From Malurus cyaneus samueli (lineage: Eukaryota > Chordata > Aves > Passeriformes > Maluridae), in contig CM019220.1 of NCBI GenBank assembly GCA_009741485.1, positions 2,949,607 to 3,013,606 on the forward strand: a stretch of 64,000 nucleotides of DNA, given 5' to 3'. Both the position numbers and the translations under genes were made by a program. Shown here one piece after another: positions 36,351-48,447 of the stretch (position 1 is the first letter of the stretch; each line of letters starts with the position of its first letter). The notes under the pieces are model-generated. The model saw only the letters and a list, made by a program, of their open reading frames with translations. It had not been told where the DNA came from and made no database searches.

Positions 36351-39300
36351 CCACACTGCATTTACCAGGAACAAAGGCAAAAACAATACTTGGCATAATA
36401 CGGCAAAATAAAATTTAAAGATCCTCTGAAGTAATTAGCAAGTACATGAAACTCGTAAACAGAGAAAAAGGGACATCTCCTGTTCTGCGTCTCAGACTGT
36501 CAGGCACAGATCCGGAGTGAGAACCTGTCTGACAGTGACAAGGCACAGCAGAAAGCGTGGCACCGCTCGGTTGGCAGGATTTCATCAAACCACAGCTCCT
36601 TCAGAAGGGCAAATTAGCTGTTCTTGTTCTTCTTCCTGCCCCTCCTAAAATATGCTGTCTGCGTCCAAATAGAGACACCGGGACACAAGACAGCTGGGCT
36701 GTCAGGGATGCTGCTAACCCAGATCTGTCAAGGTGAACATGTGAGAGACTTCAGTTTTCCATGGGCTGGGCGGAGGAGGAAAAGTCTGTGCTGTCCGCCA
36801 GGGAGTTGGGAAGATTTCAGCAGCACAACTTACTCAACCTTTTGTACAGTGCCAGGATGCTGCCAGCAGGTACCAGCATGGAGGGGCTGCTGGAAAGGCG
36901 AGATGTGGGGAAAACTCATGGTTTGCTTTGTAGGGTGGAGGAAAGAGCCGGGATTGTTCTACACCCTGCAGTTTTCTTTAGCTGGGGCTCAGTACCCACA
37001 TCATCACTGCGATGGAAGAGTTTGACCATCTGAACAGAAAAATTTGCAATCCCAGGTTTGCGTCTGCGTTTGCTCTGTCTTTAATCATCCTGTAGCAGAA
37101 ATTCCTTTAAGGCTGTTACCTATAGGTGTTGGCATCCTTTGGGGTGAAACGTTAAAATAAGGAATCCTGTCTGTCTCATCTAGGGGGCACTTTGGTTACA
37201 AAGGAGCTCACCACAACCTCTCTGGCTTCTCCCAAAGATAAATCTTAAATTTTAACACTATTTTCTAAAGGTTGTCGTGGAAATTCGAGTTTTACACATT
37301 TTTCTACGATTAATGTACAGACAGAATCACCACCGTAGAAAAGAGAAAAATTTTGTTGAAATAAGACTTTGAGAGCATCCCGTGAAGGAAAGGCTGCACT
37401 TCTAAGTGATGTCCTGACAGCAGGCTCAGCAGACACCTTTTCCAGAGAAATCTGGTCAATTTTAGGATGAGTTAAGAGAATACTTAGAGAAAGCAGTAGG
37501 TGTTTTCAAAATGGATGGGCCATTAGCAGCAAATAATTGAATACTTGTGGTTGAGAAGTGCCACTGAGTTCAATAGGAGCTGCACATTCATCTGAAACCA
37601 ACAAAGGCTTTTGACAGACACCGGATACTGTGATGGGGAAGCAGAACATTTCTGAACAAGGGGGGAAAAAAGCTTTCGGTTATAATAAAAAATTGGGGGG
37701 GGAAAAGCAAACAAACAAATTGATGATAAAATATTTTTAGTATGGTCAAATTGTTTCCAAAATAATGAAAAGCTTGGCCGGAAATTTGTGATTCACTCTC
37801 TCTGGTGCTGCTTTGTAAACAGAGTTTCCCTTCCCTCGGGTCTGGTCTGAGGAAAATCAAAGTATTGGAATGTCTCACCAGCTGTAGTGCTTTGTCTTCT
37901 ACCATTTATGGTGAGGAAAAATATCTATATATTTATATATTCTCGCTCATAAAGAATTTGGATTCAAATTCAATGTTCCTTGGGTCACTGAATTTTGCTC
38001 CTGTACAAAGAACAAAGAACCTGCTCTTACATCGAGATATTCCTGCCTGTTGTCTCCGTTTGAGAGATCAACCCAAGACACTGCTAAAGAGTTTTGACAT
38101 CCTTTAGACCAGTAAATGAGGTTTGTCAAGGGTTTTATACAATTTAATAACATCCCACAGGGAAATGATGGAATTCTCGTGCTAACCTGACTAAAGGGGT
38201 TGCAGGAACACGCAGCTCAGCATACAGGGAGATCACCTTCCAGCTGTTTGCAAATCCAGCGAGTGCTCCAGGTCCTCTTTTGCTGCCCTGACATCAGCTC
38301 ATGGCCAGTGAGCAAACTCCAGATCCACTCTTGGAGGCATTTAAGGCAGCAATTATCCTTGAGGCTGTAATGAATCCTCCCAGTGATGCATCACAGGCAC
38401 CACAGGACTCTATGAGCTTCTCATTGACTCAGAGGAAAGCAGCAATCAATGGGGATGTGTTTGTAGGATCACAGCAGTGGGTGAAATCAAAACCAGGATT
38501 TCCTTCATCCTGTCAGCCTTGATTGCCCCAATGAGAAGGTCCCAGAACTCATCTGGGCTCTTTGGCTCTTCCTCTTTGACCTTTCCCCACATTTGTTACC
38601 CCTTTTACATTACTAAATACACAGCTTCTCCTCGTCCCAATTCTTTGCCATATATTTGATTATCTCCCTATGCAACTGAAAAAGGCATTCCAAATCTTCC
38701 TCCACTTTCACTTTGGCATTAATTATGCCTTGTTTTCATCTTCATTTTGGATTCTGGCTGTACATTTGCAAAGACGATTTGCTGGGAATGTATGCAGCAT
38801 CATTTGTTAGCTGCTGCTCTCCAAAATTGCCTCTTGAAGAAGCTCCTGTGCCAGATAAAAAGTCTGCAGAATTCAAAGGGACTGCACAGAACTTACAAGA
38901 CTTTCTCCTAATTAAAAGTTTAATATTTGTATTAAGCATTCAAAACGGGAGGGGTATTTATTCAGCCTCAATGCTATTTTTCTATACATTTTGTCAGTCT
39001 GTAAAGGTATTGCTTCACTGCTTACCACTATTTTTCCTGTATTTCTATAAATCTGTTTATTATAGTTGTAAAATATGGATTAACTCACAATTTTCTTGAA
39101 GACAGTGTTAGGACTTAATCTATAACATTGTTCCCAATACATTTGAAAAAGTCAAGTGAGGATTTCAGAGATGGAAAGCATAATAATGTCTGTTTTATGT
39201 GATACTTCACAGACATATTTCCCAAAATAAAAATGATTAATTTAATCAAACCTTGGATTTTGAATCTCTTGTCACTGATAGGCGGATATTCCCCTGATAA

Positions 39301-40303
39301 AAAATGACATTATTCTGCTGACATTGATGTAGAAAAAACAAAACATTCTATCTTTTAGCTTTTCTTGTACTTGACCCATTTTAGTTTCATTTTCAAGAGC
39401 TAAGATAATCACAGATTCACTCTGATTTTCAGTGCATTTTTCTGATGAATCAGAAATCTGACTTTTTTTGCCAATCCCACAGGTTATGCAAGGGGACCAG
39501 AAGAAGGGCAATCTCCATTGCACAAACTGTCCCAGTAATCTCAAACACAAATATTTTGAGGCAATTCCAGAGTGATATATTGATCTCCCAAAGGTGGTTT
39601 AAGATCATAATTTTGTTTACAGATTGTTCCTTTGTAATCTCTAAATATTTTTCTGCTAGTGGAAATGGAAGATGTTATATTTTATCACTTGAGTGATGCT
39701 GAATATAAAATTGCAACCTGCATTATGCAGCTTTGTGTGAGGTCTACCAGCACCAAAATTCTCTTTAGCCTGATAAATATCTGTGGAAGGCTCCATTTGT
39801 ATCAGGAATTAAATTGAGAATGAGGAACATGACCACTTGAAAATAATTTGTGTCTCTCCCCCAGCTTCTACTTAGTCTTAGTCTTTTCCTAAGAAATATT
39901 TAGCTGTTGAGAAAAATGCTCACAGAAGTTCTGCACACTGAAAGGAAAAAAAAAAAATCACAGATTTTTATCCTTGCAGCTGACAAGGAAGAAATGACTG
40001 CGAGCCATTATGTTTTGCAGAATTGGGAATATCTTGTGCAAGGTTAATGTTGCCAATGATGCCGCTGATCCTTTTGGGAACAGGGACCTTTGCAGAGAGC
40101 AACAGCACCCAAAAACACTAATCTGGGAAGACAGGGGAGGGATGCACAGAGTCCATAAGCACCTGGAAGAGTTTTAGGAAGTAGCCCATGAATATGAAAA
40201 CCCAGCTCACGGAGCGCTGGCAGCTCTCTGGCAGGCGATGTCACCAAGAGCTGTGCCCTTCCACTACACAGCGTATATATTTTTATATATTTATATACTC
40301 TTC

Positions 40304-40321
40304 TTTTTTTTTTTTTTTTTT
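40304..40321 (+). repeat. T18 homopolymer with preceding TATAT tract
   Basis: A TATAT/TTTATAT stretch (about 40273-40298) followed by eighteen T. Low complexity only. Confidence 0.85.
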
Positions 40322-40516
40322 CCAGTCCATCAGAATTTGTGCTTGTGCTCTGTGAATCCATCAGCCGGCTCTGAAGGCATAACAATAACTGGTCAAGGAC
40401 AGAGCACACAATGTCTTTTCACAAGGGGCAAAGGCAATCAAGAGATTTCACACATATTTGTGCTGCCTGAGAAACATCCTTAATGTGTGGGGACACAGAC
40501 AAGGGTAAGAGCAAGA

Positions 40517-40531
40517 AAGATAAATTATCTT
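40517..40531. promoter_or_regulatory. inverted GATA pair (AAGATAA-A-TTATCTT)
   Basis: A perfect 7+7 inverted repeat with a one-base centre, giving two facing GATA-factor cores (AGATAA). Further GATA-type sites follow at 40683-40690 (CTTTATCT), 40706-40713 (TTTATCAT) and 40804-40809 (AGATAG). Candidate binding cluster, inferred from motif alone. Confidence 0.25.
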
Positions 40532-43500
40532 GCTCCTAGCTACAGTCAGCCTGTGGATAGAAGCAGATTGACACAGTTGAGTACAAGCACCACGAGCCAG
40601 AGACTGTAAATACCTGTTAGAGTGCAAGCTGAGCTGAGCAAGGAAAAATGTGTCTCTCCTTCCTCCTAACCCTTCTGCTCGTCTTTATCTGTCTCTCCCG
40701 GTAATTTTATCATCCTTCTCGGAGAGCAGAGAGGGGATGGAAAGGGTAAGTGGCATTTCTAACCCCGACGCTGGATATTAAGGGTGAGGTATTTAAATCG
40801 GTGAGATAGATTTAAGAGTCATCAGCCTTCGGAGACAAGCTCTTAGATTAGCAGCTCTAAAAACTCTTCGGGAATTACAGCTAAAGCAAGCCATACAAAG
40901 CCTCCCAGTAATCCCATTTTTGCACATTTGCAAAAAATGGATTGAGGAGGCTGAGAAACATTCAGCCCTCTGAAACCCGGTAGCTTAAGTGGCTACTGCT
41001 GCAGACTTTGGCTAATTACACTGCCAGGTGCGGATCCTACAGAAAGATTTAGACCTGAGAAGAAAAGCATGAGAAAATTATGAAAATTTCTTTGAAATAT
41101 TCCTATTTGCCCTCCACCTAAGTCCCTCTGCGTTCTGCATATGCTGTGAAAGTGCCTCTGCTTTGTGATGGCTGAGGCTTGTACCGAGAATATGATGCAC
41201 TTGGGACAACATCTCACTGGCTGGATTCATGTGTGGCACTGCAGCATCACTCCTGAGCAGGCTGGGATAGCAGGGATTGACCAGACAGAGCTGAGATAAA
41301 AAGGGCAGCCCCTAGGTTCCCTGGTGTCCTTAGCACTCCAATGTAGCATAAACCTGTGTGTTGGATCTGCCCTAGGATAGAGCCCGGTGATGATTTTGCA
41401 GCATGGTCTGAGCAGATCACCCCTTCAAGGAGCACAGGGAGCTTTGGGATTGCCTCAAGGAAACTCAGAAATAGCAAAAGGTCACTGAGAAGCTGATAGT
41501 GCCCAGGACCTGCCTTTCCTCACCATTTAAACTACAGAATGGGATTCTCTTTACTCCACTCCAAACCACACGTGCCTTACTCTTCATGGAAATGAAGTCA
41601 AGGCGAGGAGAGCTGCTGAGTGTCTAAACCTTGTGCTGTCACTTACAGGACACAAACAGGGCATGGCAACCTGGAAATATTCCCACTAATTTATAGGTTA
41701 CCTAGAGGTGTGTTCACCTGGGGCCATTCCTAGCCCAATTAGGGACTGTACCTGGGAACATCCCAGAGAATCATCCAACAGAGCTCGTGCTCAACAGGCA
41801 GATGTGGGCCACAGCTCACTGCAAATGTGTAATGGATGGGAAAATGGGAGTCTTTCACTCCCAGACAGTCACTTTTTGACATTCCTGCACTGGGAAAGAT
41901 GTGGGAGAGCTCTTTGTACCGAGGAATTGATATCCCAAAATCCATGAGCAGCACAGTGATCACCTGGACACATCCCCATAGAGCAGCTCAGGCGTGCCAG
42001 TAGAGCTCCCAGCAGAGGAGTTCCCACCTTCAGAATATTTCTGCTGATCACTGTCCTCCAGATTGCAACAGGCAAGACACAGAGCACCCCATCAGGCTCA
42101 CACAGAGGTTTATAAAAGAACTAAAATGTCCTGTATGCAGGGAATCCAGTGCAATATTGAAATATGAATAAAACAGAATACATTGGAATAATATTATCAA
42201 TGTATCTTGAAACGCAGCAGTAATACTGTTTGATGGTCTGCAATTGAATATTCTTGTTTGCTTTCACTTCAATGTCTGCGTTTTGTTTTCTCACTTTGAT
42301 TTGGAACTTATTTCAAGTACAAAGAATTTACCACTAAACAGGGGGAAAGGAAAGTTTCTCACCAGTCAGTCAGAGGCAAACACTTTGCATTTAACATGGA
42401 AACAGAGCTCCTTACAACAGCATGAATTCCCAAACAAAAGAGAAATTTTTTTTTTTTTAATCAAATATTAGTGATTACTGTAAGAATCACTGCAAACTCC
42501 AGCTCCATGAGTGCTGGAGGAGCCCATTGAACTCAGAATTTAAGCAGTCATGCTAATAACCCTAAATTAGACTTGAGTTTACTGAATATTAAGATTGCTG
42601 AATATTAAACAAGAAACTTGTAAATTCCAACACAGCTGATCATCCCCTAGACGAGCCAGTGAATAAAATCATCCCTGAAGTGCTCAAATTCATGTACTGT
42701 TGAATCGCATTTTTCATCTCTGACTGAAGAGCAGAATGACTCTATGTTATCGTAGTTTTATCTCCATCGAGAGCTAAAGACAGCTACTGTCATCTTGTAT
42801 GCCAGGTCTGTCACTCTTGGGACATCTTGCATTGGGAGCCTAAGAGTATTCAATTTTTAAGGGAAGTCTTCTCAAATGCAAGATACAAGCTGTCGGAAAA
42901 AAAAAAATCTTACGGAAAGAGGAAATAAGAAATTAATTCCTTAAGTTGCGCGTCAGAGGAAAAGGCACGCTTCTCTGCTGTTCAATTTTCAGAGAGAAGG
43001 AAAACAGAAGAAAAACCATAACCAAATGCAACATTTCATCATTAAAACCACAATTAAATCAAAACATCACAAATAATGTCTGCCTGCTGTAATTAAAACT
43101 TGAGGCACAGGAGTGAGTGCCTTCGAGGCAGCTCTCATGCCTGCTCAAACCCATATGTCTGCTTAGGTACCATGTTGAGAACTGCTCCCGAAATGCTGAC
43201 AGACATATTCACTTGGTGCACTGGTGGACTGACTAATGCAGCAACAAAAACATTTTACTTGTGAAAACAGATTTTAAACGATATTTTTTGTTTGTAGATA
43301 AAGATATATGTGTACACACACAAAATTTTCATTATTACAGTGAAGAGCGGCCTGGAATCGAGGCCTATAAATAAGATAAGAGGGAAGGTGTGCTGTACCT
43401 GAAAACTGTCACCCCACTCATCCTCTTCTTTTGTTTCTCCAAAAGAAGAGCCCCAACATTCACCTTAAGGCTTTGAGTGAAGAACTGCATCAACCTGGGT

Positions 43501-44942
43501 GTAGCTGCCCAAAAACAGGAGCCTCCAGGAATTTTCCCAGCCCCCAGGAACATGCTCAGCCCAGATGGAGAAAGATCCTCACACATCTTTTTGTTTGGGT
43601 GCTGTCCCAAACCTAACCCCAAACAGGCTTGGTGGCACTGAATGAGCCCATAATCGAAAGGATTGCACCAGTGAGAACTTAATTTTTTTATGCTGGAGGA
43701 AGCGTGTCAAAACCAATGCCTTTTCTATTAAAAATTAATTGTCTCAAGCAGTATGTGACACTAAAATTTAAATTCGCAGCTCACTCCTTAAAGGTGCTGA
43801 ACTGCATGGCTTTAATCCCCAGAGGCATTAGTGCAGGTACTTAGAGTTTGTAGTGTGGAGTTTTATTGATGTAAGCACCTCTAAAGGGGGCCAGATTACA
43901 AAGCCTCTTTGAGGATCCAGCCCTCAGCTGTGAAAAGCAGCAGTTTAGGCCAGCAGCATCAGAGTGGGCTAGAGCCCACATGTGCTATTTGCATTTGGAA
44001 TGAAAGCATTTTAATAGTTTAATCACTTTTGAAAAGCATTGTGCAGAGACGATCCCCAGTCATTTTGAGGAACTAAGTCCTCTTAAATTCTAATTCTCAC
44101 CCTTCTGCTTATTCACAAAACACAGCTTTAAGGAATATCTCGCCATGCCTCAGCTTTTCCATCCCTACAATATGCACCTCAAAGGGCCATTGTGCCTGTC
44201 ATTAAATAATGCTGGTAAAGCACTCTGAAGATCTGCACTGGTATATATATTCCACGGGAAATTATTACTGTAGCATTAGCACCATAGGAAGTTTGATATA
44301 AATCCATGAACTATACCATTGGTTACAATTCTTCAAACACTATCTCCAGCATAAAGATATTAAGCAAAAGAAGTAGTTGACTACATTATAACATGGTTCT
44401 CTAAAACCTTTATTCTTAAAGCCATATTATATTCAAATGTCAGAATATATCCAAACCCCTATTTTTATTTTAAGCTTGGCTGATTTATTGATGGCTGTGC
44501 TTAATTTTTAAAACATTTTCTCCTTTAGAAATTAGTCTTCTGTCAACCTCTCTAATGTACACAATCTGGAGTCACAGCATTCATCTTAAGCAGCTTAGCA
44601 TTAATGTTTAATTCTGCAGTCCTTACCCTGGCTGTGCAGAACAGTTTGATAGTTTATGTCTTTTGCAATCAGTAGTTAACATAAATTCCTGTATTCTTGA
44701 CTGAACTGATAGTAATTTGCTGTTCGATCCCACTCCATTTTCCCTGGTTTTTCCCCCTTAATTTCTGTTTGGCTTAAGACAATGAATTTTTCATTAACAG
44801 GGAGTTTTGAAAGCCAGCAATCGAAATGCTGAAGGACACAGGCTCTCTGGCCTCTCTTTGAATGCTGGAGTTCTTGAGGTGTTTTTAAATCTGATTGTCT
44901 GGGCACCTGTGGACATGGTCTGCATATTTGTTTCTGTGGGTT

Positions 44943-45125
44943 ATGGGACGGTTTGGGTCAGGAGGGCCCTTCGAGACCAATTCCAATCTCCTGCCATGGG
45001 CAGGGACACCTTGACCTCGACCAGGTTGCTCCAAAGCCCATCCAGGGCTGTCCCTTTGCCCATCCTAAGTGTTGTGAATATCTCCTGTCCCACAGAGCTT
45101 CACACGAGGATTGTCCTTGTTTCAA
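44943..45125 (-). mobile_element. CR1 LINE 3' fragment
   Basis: The plus strand reads ATGGGACGGTTTGGGTCAGG, AGGGCCCTTCGAGACCAATT, CCTGCCATGGGCAGGGACAC, GACCAGGTTGCTCCAAAGCC, CATCCAGGGCTGTCCC and then TGTCCCACAG. This is a diverged reverse-complement CR1 3' end on the minus strand. The right boundary is approximate. Confidence 0.85.
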
Positions 45126-47934
45126 CAAGCAGAACACTGCCTTAACCCCCCCTCACTCTTCATTAAGGACAGAATGAACCATGGGGTGCCTTATGCCTTC
45201 TCCAGGGGAATTTAGGCCAGGTTGAGTGCTCTGCTTTTCATCCTTTTTCATATTTCTGCCTACAATTGTACATGTTAAACACCTACACCTCTCATACACC
45301 CCGGGGGTTGCTCTCTGCTGGAATCCACACTCGAGCAACCCACTTTTCATAGGAGAGATTTAAAGCTGCTGCTCTGAAGTACGTGGAGATTGGCTAGGTA
45401 TGCTTAACATTAGTCTGTGCTTATCTTCTATTAAACCTAATAGGACTCGGCACTTGTTTAATGTTAATTATACCCTTATGTGGTTTATGGATTGGGGCCT
45501 GGATTAGTTATTTGATTACAATTAGGCCTGTGATTGCATGTTCACTGAGCTGAGACCATTCAGCACTGAGCCTGAACGCTCATCTGCTCCTCACCTGCCC
45601 TCCTTTGGAGTAACAGGAGCTGCTCCATTGGCAGTGCTGTGGTAATGATGGATTAAAAAATAAAAAAAATACCATTAGTCCTTCTCTCAGTGCCTTGTGA
45701 CAGTGAACAGGCAGAGCTGTCTCAATGAGAAGGTGAGCAAACCATCCCCAAACACAAACCTTTTACATCTTTGCTACATGAATTTACACATGCATTACTC
45801 CCATCCTGAGGAGCTGTAAACAAGATGAACTCTTCTAACCTCAGTCAAAACTGTCAAACTAAAAACCAGAGAACAAATGCTCTGGGGAAAAGGAAGAGGT
45901 AGAGCAACCTTTAGCAGAGCAGCAAGATCTCACCCCTACCACTGTGAAAAGCAAAAACTCGAGGGAAGAAACTCCCATCCTGTTAAACACTAAAAGGCTT
46001 AGAGCTTGGTGTGACTGCAGCAATTTACCAGTGACCTTGCAGAGTCAAAACCCACCGTCAGCTGGAAACAATATTAATTACACTGGGACAAAATGACGCA
46101 CTTAAAATTCGTTTTGTGGAGGGCAATGCTTACAAAGTTTTTTTTTAAATAGGTAATTTCCTTATGCAAAATGTCTTCTCTAGACAAACACATTTAGAAA
46201 AACTGATATCCTCATCAGAACGATCCTGTGGTTAAGGTAACAGATTGGGAGTCATTCCCGAGGTCTGTGTCCTTTTCGTGTCTTATCTTTGAGAGACAGA
46301 TTGTGCACCAGTTATTCTCATTGATGAGCAGCACTCGCACTGGTTGCCCCACACAAAATAATGATACAGCTCATGCAGGCACTCATCCATCACTGCGAAA
46401 AGACATTCTCAATGTAACCTTTAGATTGAAAGAGATGTTCAGGGAAGTCACTATCTCCTCCTGCATTTAGCACAAAGGTCTCCCTGCAGCTGCCATGTCA
46501 AAGGAGCTGCAATGTAGGTAAAGACAGCCTCAACAGTAGCCAGAAAACACTATTCTAAAATATTTAAATAAAGAGGTATTACAGGCAAAATATTAAAATA
46601 TTTTCCACTGTAAAGTCGTTGTAATCCACATCCCTACATCTCAATGATCTTAGAGGTCTTTCCAGCCTAAACTGTTCTATGATTTTATTTGAGGCCTCAA
46701 GGACAAATTTGAGGCTAAAGTATAAAAGAAAAGGAATAGTTAAATACTGATTCATACACAAAAGTTTAGTTCTTCTTCCTTTTTTTTTTTTCCATAAATG
46801 GTAATCATTCAAACTATCAATCATCTGGAGAGGAAGAATCAGCAGGCAACCTAATTCAAGGAATTAGATTGTAATGCCTGATGTAGATCTACCAGTTAAT
46901 TTAAATAATGAGTCACCTGGTAGGCAATCAAATCTAGGTCAGGACATTTAGCAGGCTGAAAATAATGAGTCTAACAGCAACAGAGCTAACAAAACAATCC
47001 AGATAATAATGACAGCACAGAATGACAGTCCTAACGTAATCAGACAGTGTGCACAAACTGTAAATAGACAGAGTAAAGAGAACGAACTTGTGTAGGGAGG
47101 CAAAACATATTCTCCAATGAAACTATTATAGAAGAATTATGTTTGGTTAAAAGGAAGCATAGTGACAATCACAGTGAGGACATGCAATATTTATGTGCTC
47201 TGACTGCATCTACAGTATCTGTGAAAGCTTTTTTTTCCCCAGCTTTTTTGTTTGTTTTGCTTTGTATGTAAAGCAAACACTGTAAAATTTGATTGTTGTT
47301 GGGTTTAGGAAGTGAGGCAGAAAAAAAACCCCAAAACATTTTCCTGGTATCTTTTCCTGACTTTTGCTTGAATTAATTTTTTATCTTGATTTTAGAAATT
47401 GCTTAGAAAATAAGACTGGGGGAGACAGAAAGTAAATGTTCAGAAGCAGCTCCTCCTGCAGTCCCCTCTGCTTTGGTGTCCACATGGATCAGGATTTTGG
47501 AGACGCAGCTATCACAGGGAATTTTGTACCAGCATCCTCCCCAAGCCCCTCATTTCCCAGATGTCACTGAGCTCTGCCCAGGGCTGTGAGAACACACAGA
47601 CAGGAGGTTGGTTTGAATGGGAAACACTAGATGTCAGCAGCTCTCCTCGCTCTCCAAAGGGTTCTGCCCGCTCCAAAGCAGTTTTCGTTCATCCTTCTGC
47701 TCCTCTCTGGATGCACATTTCCCAAATTATGGGATTTTTATCTTCACGAAGACAAGACAAGTGTTCTTGTCTTTGATCACAGTCGTTCATTCACACAAGC
47801 AGAGGACAATTCACTCTGTTTGTCAGGAAATTGGGATCAGGAAATGCTATTTTGTACAACCCACAGTGCAGAGGACGTCACCAGCTCTGTGGGGATGCCA
47901 GACCCTCTTTCCCCAGAGCCCTGCTCCATGAATT
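45126..47934. other. unique sequence with a small CR1 remnant
   Basis: No supported exon. It contains a TAAT-rich stretch at about 45395-45560 that looks like a conserved non-coding element, and the 46640-46686 CR1 remnant. Open frames near 47561-48059 have no family resemblance and the longest runs into a CR1 copy. Confidence 0.55.
46640..46686 (+). mobile_element. very short CR1 3'-end remnant
   Basis: TCTCAATGATCTTAGAGGTC, TTTCCAGCCTAAACTGTTCT and ATGATTT match the last approximately 45 bp of a CR1 element on the plus strand. It is only the 3' end, so I rate it moderate. Confidence 0.7.
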
Positions 47935-48122
47935 TTAGAATTATAGAATCACTAAGATTGGAAAAGCCATCAAAGATCAGAGATCAAGTCCCCATTAACC
48001 CCACAGTGCCAAGCCCACCTCTAACCCAAGTCCCCAAGTGTCCATCTGAGGGTTTTTAAAATCCCTCCAGGGGTGGTGACTCCATCACTGCCCTGGGCAA
48101 CCTGTCCAAAGCCTGACCAATG
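47935..48122 (-). mobile_element. CR1 LINE 3' fragment (older subfamily)
   Basis: The plus strand reads TTATAGAATCACTAAGATTG, GAAAAGCCATCAAAGATCAG, AGTCCCCATTAACCCCACAG, GTGGTGACTCCATCACTGCC and CCTGGGCAACCTGTCCAAAG. This is the reverse complement of the CR1 type whose 3' end reads AATCTTAGTGATTCTA. The element is on the minus strand and is 5'-truncated near CCTGACCAATGCT. Confidence 0.9.
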
Positions 48123-48399
48123 CTGTAGTTTGGAGGGGGGTTTGTGGGTTTTTGGGGTTCTTTTTATGTTAAGGTTAGCTCTATGCTACCAATGACAATA
48201 TCAAGTTTTCCAGATGAAATGTGGAATGGCAACAGCTTTACCTATTGAGATGAATTTTATAATCCATTACCCACACGATGCTCCAGGCAACTGGCGCTCT
48301 GCTGGCTTGTCACTAATGCTGGGCTCTTGGGTTTATTCAGCTTAAACTAATAGGGAGGCATATAGGAGATGACTATCAAATAAATATTCTTCGACTTCA

Positions 48400-48447
48400 G
48401 CATCTCATTATGCCTTCAAATTTGGCATCTCATTATGCCTTAAAATG
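48400..48447 (+). repeat. 24-bp tandem duplication
   Basis: GCATCTCATTATGCCTT occurs at 48400 and again at 48424. The two copies are offset by 24 bp and the second has a few changes in its 3' part. Confidence 0.85.

Larger units (their letters stand above)
30691..44942. other. gene-poor, mostly unique sequence
   Basis: No protein-coding exon can be supported in this 14.2 kb. Simple runs occur: T19 at 32727-32745, A31 at 36319-36349 and T18 at 40304-40321. Unique stretches with dense motifs lie near 36480-36620 (TGACAG pairs) and 40510-41010 (GATA motifs), and they may be regulatory. Open frames up to 133 codons have no recognisable domains. Confidence 0.6.

Noticed and set aside
36624..37025. 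133-codon plus-strand frame
   Set aside because: Trp/Gly/Cys-rich with no domain, no convincing splice sites and a second overlapping frame open in the same patch. It is probably chance in GC-richer sequence.
47631..48059. 142-codon open frame
   Set aside because: Its C-terminal part is CR1-derived and the remainder has no recognisable domain.
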